Below are positions 34,344-42,966 of a stretch of 64,000 bases of DNA, piece after piece. The notes beneath the pieces were generated by a model that was not told the DNA's origin, made no database searches, and saw only the letters and a list, made by a program, of their open reading frames with translations. A program made the translations under genes and the position numbers. Origin of the DNA: Tsuneonella deserti (GTDB taxonomy: Bacteria > Pseudomonadota > Alphaproteobacteria > Sphingomonadales > Sphingomonadaceae); contig NZ_BMKL01000001.1 of the NCBI RefSeq assembly GCF_014644315.1, positions 2,367,001 to 2,431,000 on the forward strand. The letters run 5' to 3'. Numbering within the stretch: position 1 is the first letter of the stretch; each line of letters begins with the position of its first letter.

Positions 34344-35677
34344 TGCGCAGCAAAGCCGCCGAACGTCTGCGGAACCTGATCGAACGCAAGACCGCCACCG
34401 TCGGCATCATAGGTTTGGGCTACGTCGGCTTGCCGCTCGCAGCCGCCTGCGCGCGGGCCGGCTATAAGACGCGGGGCTTCGACATCGACAGCGCCAAAAT
34501 CGATGAGCTCAACGCTGGAAGATCGTACATTGACGCCGTGCCGTCGTCGGAGCTTGCGGCGCTTGTCGAAAAAGGCATGTTCACCTCGACCGCTGACTTC
34601 GCGCATTTGGAGGAATGCGACATCGTCATCATATGCGTGCCAACGCCACTCGCGCCCGGGCATGAGCCGGATCTGAGCTACGTCGAAAAGTCTACCGCTG
34701 CTATCGCGAAGACACTGCGCGCGGGACAGATGGTGGTGCTCGAATCGACGACTTATCCCGGCACCACGACCGAGGTAATCAAACCGACCCTGGACGCAGG
34801 CGGATTGAGCGAGGGCACGGACTACTTCCTTGGGTTCTCACCTGAGCGCGAGGACCCGGGTAACCACCGGTTCAGCACCACGACGATTCCCAAGATCGTT
34901 TCGGGTGAGAGCACCATTTCAGCCGATTTGGTTTCCGAATTCTACAGCCGGGTGATCAAGAAGGTTGTACGTGTTTCAAGTACCGCTGTCGCCGAGGCAA
35001 CCAAGATCACAGAGAACGTGTTCCGGGCCGTTAACATTGCGTTGGTGAACGAGCTCAAACAGGTCTTCGACGTGATGGGCATCGATGTATGGGAAGTAAT
35101 AGATGCAGCGTCGACAAAGCCCTTTGGCTTCATGCCGTTTTATCCCGGACCGGGGCTAGGCGGTCATTGCATCCCGATTGACCCGTTTTATCTCTCGTGG
35201 AAAGCGCGGCAGCATGGATTTCCCACACGGTTCATCGAGCTGGCGGGGGAGATCAACCACTCTATGCCGGCCTACGTGGCGTCGCGCCTCACGGAAGCAC
35301 TGGATTTACACTTCGCGCTCCCAGTGGACCAAGCTCGCATCTTCGTGCTCGGATTAGCGTACAAGCCAAATGTTTCGGACACCCGCGAAAGTCCGGCACT
35401 GAGCCTCATCCAACTCTTGGAGAGACGTGGCGCCCGTGTCGATTTTCACGATCCGCTTATTGGTACTATTCCGAACACCCGCGATTACCCTGAACTCGCC
35501 GGACGCACTTCCTCACCTTTGGAAGTAGGGAAGTTGTCCAGTTATGACGGCGTGTTAATTGTCACCGATCATTCATCCGTAAACTACGATCTGGTGGCCA
35601 AAGAGGCCAAGATGATTGTGGACACCCGCAATGTAATGCGTGGCCGGCTGTGCACGGGCATATTGGTCAAAGCGTAG
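34343..35677 (+). CDS. UDP-N-acetyl-hexosamine 6-dehydrogenase (WbpA/WbpO type)
   Basis: NAD-dependent enzyme oxidising C6 of a UDP-HexNAc to a uronic acid. The 444-residue protein has the Rossmann start VGIIGLGYVGLPLAAACARAG, STTYPGTTTEVIKP, FSPEREDPGN, the central KITENVFRAVNIALVNE, and the catalytic Cys in GPGLGGHCIPIDPFY. The GGHCIPIDP segment is typical of the HexNAc dehydrogenase subgroup (WbpA/TviB/WecC) rather than UDP-glucose dehydrogenase, which is encoded separately at 60476. The product could be UDP-GlcNAcA or UDP-GalNAcA. ATG 34343 overlaps the previous stop. Confidence 0.9.
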   Translation: MRSKAAERLRNLIERKTATVGIIGLGYVGLPLAAACARAGYKTRGFDIDSAKIDELNAGRSYIDAVPSSELAALVEKGMFTSTADFAHLEECDIVIICVPTPLAPGHEPDLSYVEKSTAAIAKTLRAGQMVVLESTTYPGTTTEVIKPTLDAGGLSEGTDYFLGFSPEREDPGNHRFSTTTIPKIVSGESTISADLVSEFYSRVIKKVVRVSSTAVAEATKITENVFRAVNIALVNELKQVFDVMGIDVWEVIDAASTKPFGFMPFYPGPGLGGHCIPIDPFYLSWKARQHGFPTRFIELAGEINHSMPAYVASRLTEALDLHFALPVDQARIFVLGLAYKPNVSDTRESPALSLIQLLERRGARVDFHDPLIGTIPNTRDYPELAGRTSSPLEVGKLSSYDGVLIVTDHSSVNYDLVAKEAKMIVDTRNVMRGRLCTGILVKA

Positions 35678-35728
35678 TGACCGGGGGCGGGAGGTTGACA
35701 ACCCTTCTTTATTAGGGGCCTGAGTGAA

Positions 35729-37204
35729 ATGCTTGCAATCAATGCAATTATCCAAAAGCACACGGCCTTCATGCTCGTATTGTTACTGGTGGCGGCGCTG
35801 ATTTCGCCACTTAGCCTTACTAGTTCTACCATTCTGATATGCCTTGGCGGACTCTTGTCGGTCTTCATCGCCGGCGCCGGCCTCACAACCGTTCGATTAT
35901 TGAAACTGGACGGTACACTTGTCTGGATGCCAATTACGATATTTGTCATATCGTCGGCTTTGTTTTATGGCTTTGGGCCTCTGGCTTTTGTGTTCGGAAG
36001 CGAAGGTACGAAGGCATACCTAGCGCTTAGACTCGTGCGAGCGTCGCCCGAGGACTTGCTCCGTGCAACGCAATTGAGCTTTCTTGGCATTACGCTAGTG
36101 TTCGCGGGCGCCGCCGCGGCATTAACTTTCTTGGAACGGGAAGGAAAAGCGAAAGCTAAGGACGTCGCAAGAAGTCCGTTTTCTCCCGGAATGCTCGCGG
36201 CCGTATTCCTGATAGTAGGCTTGGTCCTGAAATACGCAATATGGTACCCGGCAACATGGGGTGTAGTGGACTTTACTGTGCCTGGTTTTGTGGCACTTTT
36301 CGCCGCCCTTGCGGCACTTGGTTTTGGACTTTTCGCCTTTGTAGCCTTTTCACGGGGAGGCGCACTAATTGGCGCTTTTTTTGCGCTCTGGTTGATAGAC
36401 TTTTTGTGCACGACACTTAACTTTGCTAAATTCGACCTTATGTTGGCGATTGCCTTTCCCTTGGCGGGGTATTTTCTAGCCACTCGTAACTTTGCAGTAA
36501 CGACTTTCGCGGTTATGGCGGCTCTCGCAACCTACTCCTATTCGCAGCCAATGATGAATTACGCGCGGTACGTAGGGGTGACGGACGAGAACGCTGCTGG
36601 TTACGCTGAGCGGGCGGAGACGATCTACTACTACGTTACCGAGCGTCCAGACATAATACAAAACGCAAACTATCTGGATTCGCAGAGATGGTGGACGAGG
36701 TTCGAGTTCGCCGCGAAACAGGCCTTTGCCATGAATCTTCGTGATAACGGCGTGACAAGTCAATCGCTTGCGCAGCTTCCTACGGTGTTCATTCCGCGAA
36801 TCTTCTGGCCCAATAAACCTGAGTTACGCAGCCCCGGCCAAGACTTTTACTACCTGGTCTCCGGTCGCACTACGACGCGAATGTCAATTTCGGTCTACGC
36901 AGATCTATATTGGCAATTCGGATGGGTCGGCGTCATCTTGGGCTCGCCGCTGATAGGCATCGGCCTGGCATTGATGACGAACAAGCTCTTGCCGCACATT
37001 CGCGCGCGAGACTTCGCTTATTTTCCTCTCGTTCTCATCGGCGTTAGATACGCTTTGGTCGATCCTAACAAATATGTGATAAATGGCGTTCTCTCAACGG
37101 CCGCTTTCTTCATACTTTACGCAGTTGCCATCCAGTTCGCGGTCAGAGTTGTAAGCGAGAGCTTCCGAGACAGCGCTTCCAAACATGCTTCCCAAGTTCA
37201 CTGA
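35729..37204 (+). CDS. Candidate polysaccharide repeat-unit polymerase (Wzy-like)
   Basis: The 491-residue protein has roughly eleven membrane segments and a large polar loop (about 280-380) with YYYVTERPDII, RWWTRFEFAAKQAF and PTVFIPRIFWPNKPELRSPG, a layout typical of O-antigen/EPS polymerases. Primary sequence is poorly conserved in this group, so the call rests on topology and on its place just before the Wzx-like flippase. Base composition is clearly more AT-rich than the upstream genes, as is usual for wzy genes. Confidence 0.75.
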   Translation: MLAINAIIQKHTAFMLVLLLVAALISPLSLTSSTILICLGGLLSVFIAGAGLTTVRLLKLDGTLVWMPITIFVISSALFYGFGPLAFVFGSEGTKAYLALRLVRASPEDLLRATQLSFLGITLVFAGAAAALTFLEREGKAKAKDVARSPFSPGMLAAVFLIVGLVLKYAIWYPATWGVVDFTVPGFVALFAALAALGFGLFAFVAFSRGGALIGAFFALWLIDFLCTTLNFAKFDLMLAIAFPLAGYFLATRNFAVTTFAVMAALATYSYSQPMMNYARYVGVTDENAAGYAERAETIYYYVTERPDIIQNANYLDSQRWWTRFEFAAKQAFAMNLRDNGVTSQSLAQLPTVFIPRIFWPNKPELRSPGQDFYYLVSGRTTTRMSISVYADLYWQFGWVGVILGSPLIGIGLALMTNKLLPHIRARDFAYFPLVLIGVRYALVDPNKYVINGVLSTAAFFILYAVAIQFAVRVVSESFRDSASKHASQVH

Positions 37205-37213
37205 ACCTTTTAG

Positions 37214-38563
37214 GTGCGAAGTCTCATCAAGATTTGTGCGCGCCTTGGCGCAGTGGCAATCCGCGCAGGACGGACGACGTCTGCCTTAATGCTCGCGATC
37301 GGTTTTCTAAACCTCGCAATCGGCCTTCTAACGACTGTACTCCTCGCGCAGCTCCTGCCAAGGGCGGGCTACGGAGAATACGTCTTGGCCTTGAGCGTCG
37401 CTAGTATAGCTGCGCTGCCCGTAGAGCTTGGACTGCCCACCCTCATGATGCGGGAGATCGCCAGGTTTCGCGCCGAGGACAAGAATGAACTCATAGCGGC
37501 AATCATAGCCTGGGTATTGGCGTTCGTATCATGTTCCTTCGTGTTCATCGCAGTTGCTTTCCTTGTGTACTACATCACAGTGCGGTCGGAGAAAGTCTCA
37601 GAATGTCTCCAGATCCTATCAATGCTCCTTTTGCTCCCGCTTGCGCTTATGAATTGGGCCCGCGGTATTCTCCAAGGGTTTGATAAACCTGTGCAATTTG
37701 CTTTGCCGGACAGTATATTTCGCCCCGTGCTTTTGTTAATTTTCGTCGGCCTACTAGTGGTCGCGGGCGCTCTGTCCCCTATGATGGTGATGGCTGCCCA
37801 TGTAACGGCCGTCTCACTCTGCTTCTGGTGGTCGATTTCTCGCGCCGCGAAGATCTTGAGATCTTCCGGCGTGCGGTGGCGATTTAACCGCTCCGATCTG
37901 CGCGCGCGAGAATGGCTGGCTTCTCTGCTGCCGATTACCTTGGTCTCCGGCGTCCGCGTGGTTAACCGGCGCATCGACATTGTGATTGTGGGGGCTCTAA
38001 GCTCTACCGCGACGGTTGCCGTCTATAATGTATCTCTCCAGATTACTAGTGTTGTTCTGGTGGCCCAGACAATCCTCAATCAGTCGCTTGGACCCAAGGT
38101 CGCAATGGCACACCACAAAGGTAATACCGAGCAGCTGCGCCGGGAAATCGCCGCCAGTTCGATAATTTCCGCTTCTGCCGCGGTGATTTTCAGCGCGACT
38201 ATCATCTTGGGAGGAAAGTGGGCTATCCCCCGGATCTTTGGTGAGGATTACGCGCATTCCTATAGCCTCGTGTGTATATTGTGCCTTGGGCAACTTTTCA
38301 GCGCACTGATGGGTCCTACAGCATTGCTTCTGAACATGTCTCGGCTCGAGGGAAAGACACTACGCACGGGCATCCTCTCTGCGATCGTTGGCATTTCTCT
38401 CGCAGCGCTCCTTGTTCCGCCTTTGCATGGTGTAGGCGCAGCCATTGCCGCGAGTGCGACGTTAGTTGCGATCCAAGCCCAGAGATGGTGGATGGTAAAA
38501 GAACACATTGGAGTGCGGTGCGATATATTTTCCGCCGTGTCCTTTCTTTTCCACCGAACTTGA
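37214..38563 (+). CDS. Oligosaccharide flippase (Wzx/MOP superfamily)
   Basis: The 449-residue protein has 12 or more membrane segments, beginning LMLAIGFLNLAIGLLTTVLLAQLLPRAGYGEYVLALSV, a common start of polysaccharide flippases, and LGLPTLMMREIARF in the first loop. Wzx moves undecaprenyl-linked repeat units across the inner membrane for polymerisation by Wzy. It follows the Wzy candidate after nine bases (GTG 37214). AT-rich codon use continues here. A sulfotransferase-like gene follows after 15 bp. Confidence 0.88.
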   Translation: MRSLIKICARLGAVAIRAGRTTSALMLAIGFLNLAIGLLTTVLLAQLLPRAGYGEYVLALSVASIAALPVELGLPTLMMREIARFRAEDKNELIAAIIAWVLAFVSCSFVFIAVAFLVYYITVRSEKVSECLQILSMLLLLPLALMNWARGILQGFDKPVQFALPDSIFRPVLLLIFVGLLVVAGALSPMMVMAAHVTAVSLCFWWSISRAAKILRSSGVRWRFNRSDLRAREWLASLLPITLVSGVRVVNRRIDIVIVGALSSTATVAVYNVSLQITSVVLVAQTILNQSLGPKVAMAHHKGNTEQLRREIAASSIISASAAVIFSATIILGGKWAIPRIFGEDYAHSYSLVCILCLGQLFSALMGPTALLLNMSRLEGKTLRTGILSAIVGISLAALLVPPLHGVGAAIAASATLVAIQAQRWWMVKEHIGVRCDIFSAVSFLFHRT

Positions 38564-38578
38564 GAGGAACCAAGCGAA

Positions 38579-39394
38579 GTGCATTATTCTGATGAACTAA
38601 TCTTTTTACACCTCCAAAAAACCGGGGGCAACCATGTCGTCTCCTTACTGGAACAGTATTTCAACTTGTCACAAAAAGGGAAGCATACTGGCATCCTGGG
38701 GGGAGTCTCACGTCCGCATGTTTGGGTAGGCATCCGAAACCCTTGGGACTGGTATGTTTCATTGTGGGCCTACGGTTGCCAGTCGGAAGGTAGTCTATGG
38801 GCATACCTCACTGCCAGCCGAGTGCAGAGTATGATTAGGCTGACAGGGCTTTATGGCGGACGACCGCCTAGCTGGCCGATAGGAATTCGGCAACTCAAGG
38901 CTGTCCCATTCAAGGACGCCGACGCATGGAGGGAGCTTTACAGGGACGCAAGCGATCCTCAGGCCTTCCGACGCTGGCTCCGGCGGCTCCACAGCCATCC
39001 TGGTCAACGGCAAACCGGTGAAGACTATTCCGCGATGCCCCTGGCGTCTACTTGTGGGCTGATGACTGTGAGGTATTTGGAAATCGTCAGTGACGATCAC
39101 AACTGGAAACAGCACCGACTTCAGTTGCGATCCCCCGAGGATGCAGAAAATTATCGCGCAAAGTACTCAGCAGCCACCCGGTTTATCAGAACTGAGAATT
39201 TAGAAGCTGACCTTGCTGTTGCGCTCTCGGACACCAATCGGCATGTTCCAGTCAGGGAACTACGTAAGGTACCTACCAATCGATCTCGTCACCACTCCCC
39301 AGCTTATTACTACGATGACGAGACTAGATCATTAGTCGCGCATAGGGATCGTGTCATAATAGAAACGCACGGGTATTCTTTTCCTAACCCCTAG
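38579..39394 (+). CDS. Sulfotransferase-like protein
   Basis: The 271-residue product begins ELIFLHLQKTGGNHVVSLL, a P-loop-like 5'-phosphosulfate site of the carbohydrate sulfotransferase (Sulfotransfer_2-like) group, and has VGIRNPWDWYVSLWAYG as the likely 3'-phosphate-binding segment. The C-terminal half is polar with TCGLMTVRYLEIV. No signal or membrane segment is seen. GTG 38579 is the likely start. It is the last gene of the long plus-strand operon and overlaps the convergent sulfotransferase gene by 11 bases at the 3' ends. Confidence 0.8.
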   Translation: MHYSDELIFLHLQKTGGNHVVSLLEQYFNLSQKGKHTGILGGVSRPHVWVGIRNPWDWYVSLWAYGCQSEGSLWAYLTASRVQSMIRLTGLYGGRPPSWPIGIRQLKAVPFKDADAWRELYRDASDPQAFRRWLRRLHSHPGQRQTGEDYSAMPLASTCGLMTVRYLEIVSDDHNWKQHRLQLRSPEDAENYRAKYSAATRFIRTENLEADLAVALSDTNRHVPVRELRKVPTNRSRHHSPAYYYDDETRSLVAHRDRVIIETHGYSFPNP

Positions 39395-40142
39395 CCGCTT
39401 GGTCGCATAGCGCTTGGTACTTGGACGCGAGTTCAGGGTCGCGTTCAAGGAGCGGAGACGCGAGACCACTTTCTGCGTCTCGGACTGCGCGAGAAGGATC
39501 AATAGAGGTGCGACCGCGATATTGCGGCGTGTGCCGGAATCCCTCAAGGACGCAGGGATCAAATGGAAGGTTCAGAAACTCCAGAGCGGCGCGTATTGCC
39601 ATTTCAGGCCGCTGAACGAGGTCATCAAAGTGCAATATTGAAAGTTTTGGCCTGTGGTCGAGAGAAGCGCTCAACTCGTATAGGATTTCAACTAAACGTC
39701 GCCACCGATACTCTGCTGTGCCCCGCGACTGATTTCCACGCCTCCTAATGGACGATATAACTTGTTCGGGGCCCCTAATAATTCCTATAATGTGCAGATC
39801 GGGGGCGCGGCGCTGGTAGTCCTTAATGCTAAGCCTTGATTTGCGAAATCCGCCTAAAGGAATAGGGCTTCCTCGAAGGTGGCGCACGATATTAGATGCC
39901 TTTCGCAACTGCATACCGACCCAATCTCGTAGTCGCATTTGAATCGTATGATTTAATTCGATTTGGTGCGGAGCACATAATTTAACCCCGCTGACGGGCT
40001 TGGCAAGTATTCGCAAGGATGCGCCCGTTAGCTCTTCGTTAAGCAAGCTAATATCTGGATGACAACTAAGCATAGCTGCCAGGAGCGTCGTTCCAGAACG
40101 AGGAGCGCCCAAGACCAATAAGTGAACGTTTTTAGAGCTCAT
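39384..40142 (-). CDS. Sulfotransferase family protein
   Basis: The 252-residue product has the classical PAPS loop LVLGAPRSGTTLLAAML at the N terminus and a 3'-phosphate motif IIGIIRGPEQVISSI. The centre contains SILHFDDLVQRPEMAIRAALEFLNLPF, a conserved sulfotransferase ending seen in bacterial members. It overlaps the start of its minus-strand partner (FkbM methyltransferase) by four bases, suggesting the two modify the same product. Acceptor unknown. Confidence 0.87.
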   Translation of the reverse strand: MSSKNVHLLVLGAPRSGTTLLAAMLSCHPDISLLNEELTGASLRILAKPVSGVKLCAPHQIELNHTIQMRLRDWVGMQLRKASNIVRHLRGSPIPLGGFRKSRLSIKDYQRRAPDLHIIGIIRGPEQVISSIRRRGNQSRGTAEYRWRRLVEILYELSASLDHRPKLSILHFDDLVQRPEMAIRAALEFLNLPFDPCVLEGFRHTPQYRGRTSIDPSRAVRDAESGLASPLLERDPELASKYQALCDQAARG

Positions 40143-41020
40143 AACGGAACTGCAACGTTTGCATGGTCAAAAGCCATAACATTAGCTCCAGTCCGCTCAA
40201 TTATATCCTCTCGGATCAAAACAAAGTTAGTTTCGAAAAATCTCTCGAGCTCTGGATGCCAAGCCTGGTGAATCTCGACGCCTTCTGATGTAAGGGCTCC
40301 GAGTTTGTAATTGCGCCCTTCAATCCAATTGAAGACATCCCTCAAATTGTACCCAAAGTCCATCCATCGCCAGTTGTACTCGAACTGGCAAATTTCAATG
40401 CGTGCAGCGTCAAAGAGTTTTTTCGCGCCCTTTATCACATTAAAATCATTACCTTCGGTGTCAATTTTGATTAGCCGGATGGGGCCGTTGAATGAATTTA
40501 GTGGGTATTCATCCAATCGGATCAAAGGAACATCAATGAGATGTCCACGCGCCTCAGGCCCCGCTATTCCGCTGTTACCCGTCTTTTCACCGGTTACGTC
40601 GAAAGAAGCCCACCCGCTGTTATCGCTGACAGCAACCCTCTCAAGAGCGACGCAGGCTCCGGATGACGCTTGTATCAGTCGAGATTCCGCCTCACTGGCC
40701 TGCGCTGGGGCGGGCTCAAAAGCCCAAAGGAAGGTACGTGCGCGGTCGCTGCCAAGCCTGCGCAAAAGGGCTACGCTCCAGTCACCATGATTAGCGCCCA
40801 CATCCAAAAATGCCAAGTCACCCTCGGCCGCGCGCCACCAGGGCAACATTTTATCGAGGAGACCGTACTCCCCGTTAACCTCAGGGTGATTGATTAGGTC
40901 CCTACGAGCTCCTTGATAAAGGAAGCGCCCCAACTGCCAGATCCGCCGTCTGGGAATGAGCCTCTCGATGGCACCATAGAGGGCCAACTTTCTACGTGCG
41001 TTGGACTGGGTTGCTCTCAC
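40139..41020 (-). CDS. FkbM family methyltransferase
   Basis: The 293-residue product has the SAM-binding motif AFLDVGANHGDWSVALLRR and the FkbM block VPLIRLDEYPLN...GPIRLIKIDTEGNDFNVIKGAK. FkbM-type enzymes O-methylate hydroxyls in polyketides and polysaccharides, so methyl ether formation on a sugar is likely here. GTG 41020 is the start. It heads a two-gene minus-strand operon with the sulfotransferase at 39384, divergent from the CgeB-like transferase gene; the 127-bp gap must hold both promoters. Confidence 0.9.
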   Translation of the reverse strand: MRATQSNARRKLALYGAIERLIPRRRIWQLGRFLYQGARRDLINHPEVNGEYGLLDKMLPWWRAAEGDLAFLDVGANHGDWSVALLRRLGSDRARTFLWAFEPAPAQASEAESRLIQASSGACVALERVAVSDNSGWASFDVTGEKTGNSGIAGPEARGHLIDVPLIRLDEYPLNSFNGPIRLIKIDTEGNDFNVIKGAKKLFDAARIEICQFEYNWRWMDFGYNLRDVFNWIEGRNYKLGALTSEGVEIHQAWHPELERFFETNFVLIREDIIERTGANVMAFDHANVAVPL

Positions 41021-41147
41021 GGTTCGGCCGTCTAGGTTGTTCGGCTAAGCAGCACCAGAAGTTTTTGAGCGCGAGTAACGCCCGATCTGGAACGTGGCGA
41101 CAGCAACGGTTAGAGGCTGCTGCAATCTCCTTCAAAGGAACAAGACT

Positions 41148-42215
41148 TTGACCTCTCGCACGTATGATCGGCGCCCGCTGCTAATCTTCGCGTCGGATTT
41201 CTGGGATGGCAGTACGGGTGCCGGATTATGTGAGGGGTTTCGACGCTTAGGTTGGGTCGTCCACCAGATAGAACTAAGGGAATTCGTTGGCCGCAGATCG
41301 CGGGGCCCCCTTGGAAAACTGCTCAAGAAGGCGCAACTCATCGACGGCCCCAAGGAATATCGAGCCGCGATCATCGAAAGTTGCCGAGAACTGCACCCAG
41401 ATCTTTTTCTCACAGTCAAAGGCGTAGCGATCACAGCATCCTTGCTCAAAGCCATTAGAGACATTGGCGTGCCCACCGCAAATTACTATCCTGACGTAGA
41501 CTTCGGCCATGCGAATATACTTGAGGATGCGATCGCCAATTACGACTATTTCTTTACGACGAAGAGATTTCATGAGAATTTTTTATCTCAACTATACTCT
41601 TCTGATCGCTGGAAGTTCGTGCACCACGGTTTTGTGCCGGGTGTGCACGTCCCCCTTTTCCCATCTAACTCCGTCCCGTACCGTTGCGACGTAGGATTTG
41701 CCGGAAATTATTCGATCGCCAAGTCTTCGGCCTTAGACGAGCTGGTGGGGCTCAAGCCTTCGATAGATCTGCTTATCACAGGCCCCAACTGGGGCCGCTT
41801 GAAAAATTCACCTGGCCTGCGTGGCCGAATTGACCGTGTGGAGAGGCGAGGAATCGCCTATGCCGATTTCGTCCAACGTTGTCGGATAAACGTAGCCATG
41901 CATCATGGTGTGGGCCAGCATGGGTGGGAGGATCAGGTCTCAACGCGTACTTTCGAGATCCCCGCATGCGGAGGGTTCATGCTTCATATCGACAATGAGG
42001 AGGTTCGCGACTTATTTTCGGTAGGCACGGAGATCGATACTTTTTCATGTGTCGAAGAGCTGTCAGATAAAATTGACTTCTATCTGACAAAAGACGATCT
42101 ACGCCGAAAAATGGTGGCGCGCGCATATGCTCGCGCAACGAGCGAGCATTCCTATACTCGACGAGCAATCGAAGTTGACCGTGCCTTACACCCCCTCACC
42201 ATTCGCGAGGCATAG
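41148..42215 (+). CDS. CgeB-like glycosyltransferase
   Basis: The 355-residue product has an N-terminal segment PLLIFASDFWDGSTGAGLCEGF, then VPTANYYPDVDFGH and DYFFTTKRFHENF, and a C-terminal glycosyltransferase part with NVAMHHGVGQHGWEDQVSTRTFEIPACGGFMLH, which is the CgeB/GT4-like signature (GG-FML). The TTG at 41148 has a good AAAGGA site eight bases before it; GTG 41094 in the same frame lacks one, so 41148 is preferred. It is a single plus-strand gene between two minus-strand groups and its end overlaps the next sulfotransferase gene by 20 bases. Confidence 0.82.
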   Translation: MTSRTYDRRPLLIFASDFWDGSTGAGLCEGFRRLGWVVHQIELREFVGRRSRGPLGKLLKKAQLIDGPKEYRAAIIESCRELHPDLFLTVKGVAITASLLKAIRDIGVPTANYYPDVDFGHANILEDAIANYDYFFTTKRFHENFLSQLYSSDRWKFVHHGFVPGVHVPLFPSNSVPYRCDVGFAGNYSIAKSSALDELVGLKPSIDLLITGPNWGRLKNSPGLRGRIDRVERRGIAYADFVQRCRINVAMHHGVGQHGWEDQVSTRTFEIPACGGFMLHIDNEEVRDLFSVGTEIDTFSCVEELSDKIDFYLTKDDLRRKMVARAYARATSEHSYTRRAIEVDRALHPLTIREA

Positions 42216-42963
42216 ATTCCCACGGGCTGAATCTTCTGGCTCCCTGCTCATAAAGTATCTCGCCGAGAGTCCTGGTCGTCTTGTCTGGGGATAGATCGCA
42301 GGAACCCACCACGCTTACATCATCACTATACCCAAAAAGTCGGAAGTCGACTTGGTAAAGTCGGTGCAAAATATTTTTTGACGCTTGCGAAAGCTCCCAC
42401 GACGGCGCGTCAGGGGTCACATTCAATTGCGGGACAGACGTTTGCACACCCAAGGCGCGGAAAATTGGTTCGATCTCGACGTCGAGATTTTCAACGCGCG
42501 CTACTGTGTTTGCGAGCAGCGACCCGTCATAAGCGATCAATAATGAGCACTGCGGCGGAATGCGCAATGTGGGCAAGAGTTCCACAAACCCATCGAGCGA
42601 CGTAATCGATCGATAAACTGCTCCGTAGACCTGCTGAAACCTTTGATCGTCCCGATGCCGCAGCACGTGATCGAAGAGCGAGCGTGTACGCGCGTATGGA
42701 TGCCGCACAACGCTGAAGCAGAACATTGCGCTGAAACGGTCGGGCCCAAGCACTTCGCGTGCGGCCTCCAAACCCCAGTGGGAATGAGCACGGAAATCGG
42801 TCAGCATCGGATGTCCCGCGCGCGGAAACAGGCGGCGCGCGCATTTTCCTATCAGGGAACGGTCACCAGGCCGCCTGAGCGGCTCCAACGCTGCGGAGAC
42901 GCTCGTACTCCCCGTTTTAGGGATCCGTACGTAGATAAACTTCCTCGCGTCAGAAACGATCAC
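42196..42963 (-). CDS. Sulfotransferase, carbohydrate (Sulfotransfer_2) type
   Basis: The 255-residue product starts RKFIYVRIPKTGSTSVSAAL, the PKTG[ST]S-type PAPS loop of carbohydrate sulfotransferases, and contains CFSVVRHPYARTRSLFDHVL as the 3'-phosphate site. This subgroup resembles heparan/chondroitin-type enzymes more than the AxRSGTT type at 39384, so it probably acts on a different position. It is the last gene of the minus-strand export operon running from the ligase-like gene (48641) to here, three bases after the preceding stop. Confidence 0.85.
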   Translation of the reverse strand: MIVSDARKFIYVRIPKTGSTSVSAALEPLRRPGDRSLIGKCARRLFPRAGHPMLTDFRAHSHWGLEAAREVLGPDRFSAMFCFSVVRHPYARTRSLFDHVLRHRDDQRFQQVYGAVYRSITSLDGFVELLPTLRIPPQCSLLIAYDGSLLANTVARVENLDVEIEPIFRALGVQTSVPQLNVTPDAPSWELSQASKNILHRLYQVDFRLFGYSDDVSVVGSCDLSPDKTTRTLGEILYEQGARRFSPWESMPREW

Positions 42964-42966
42964 AAA

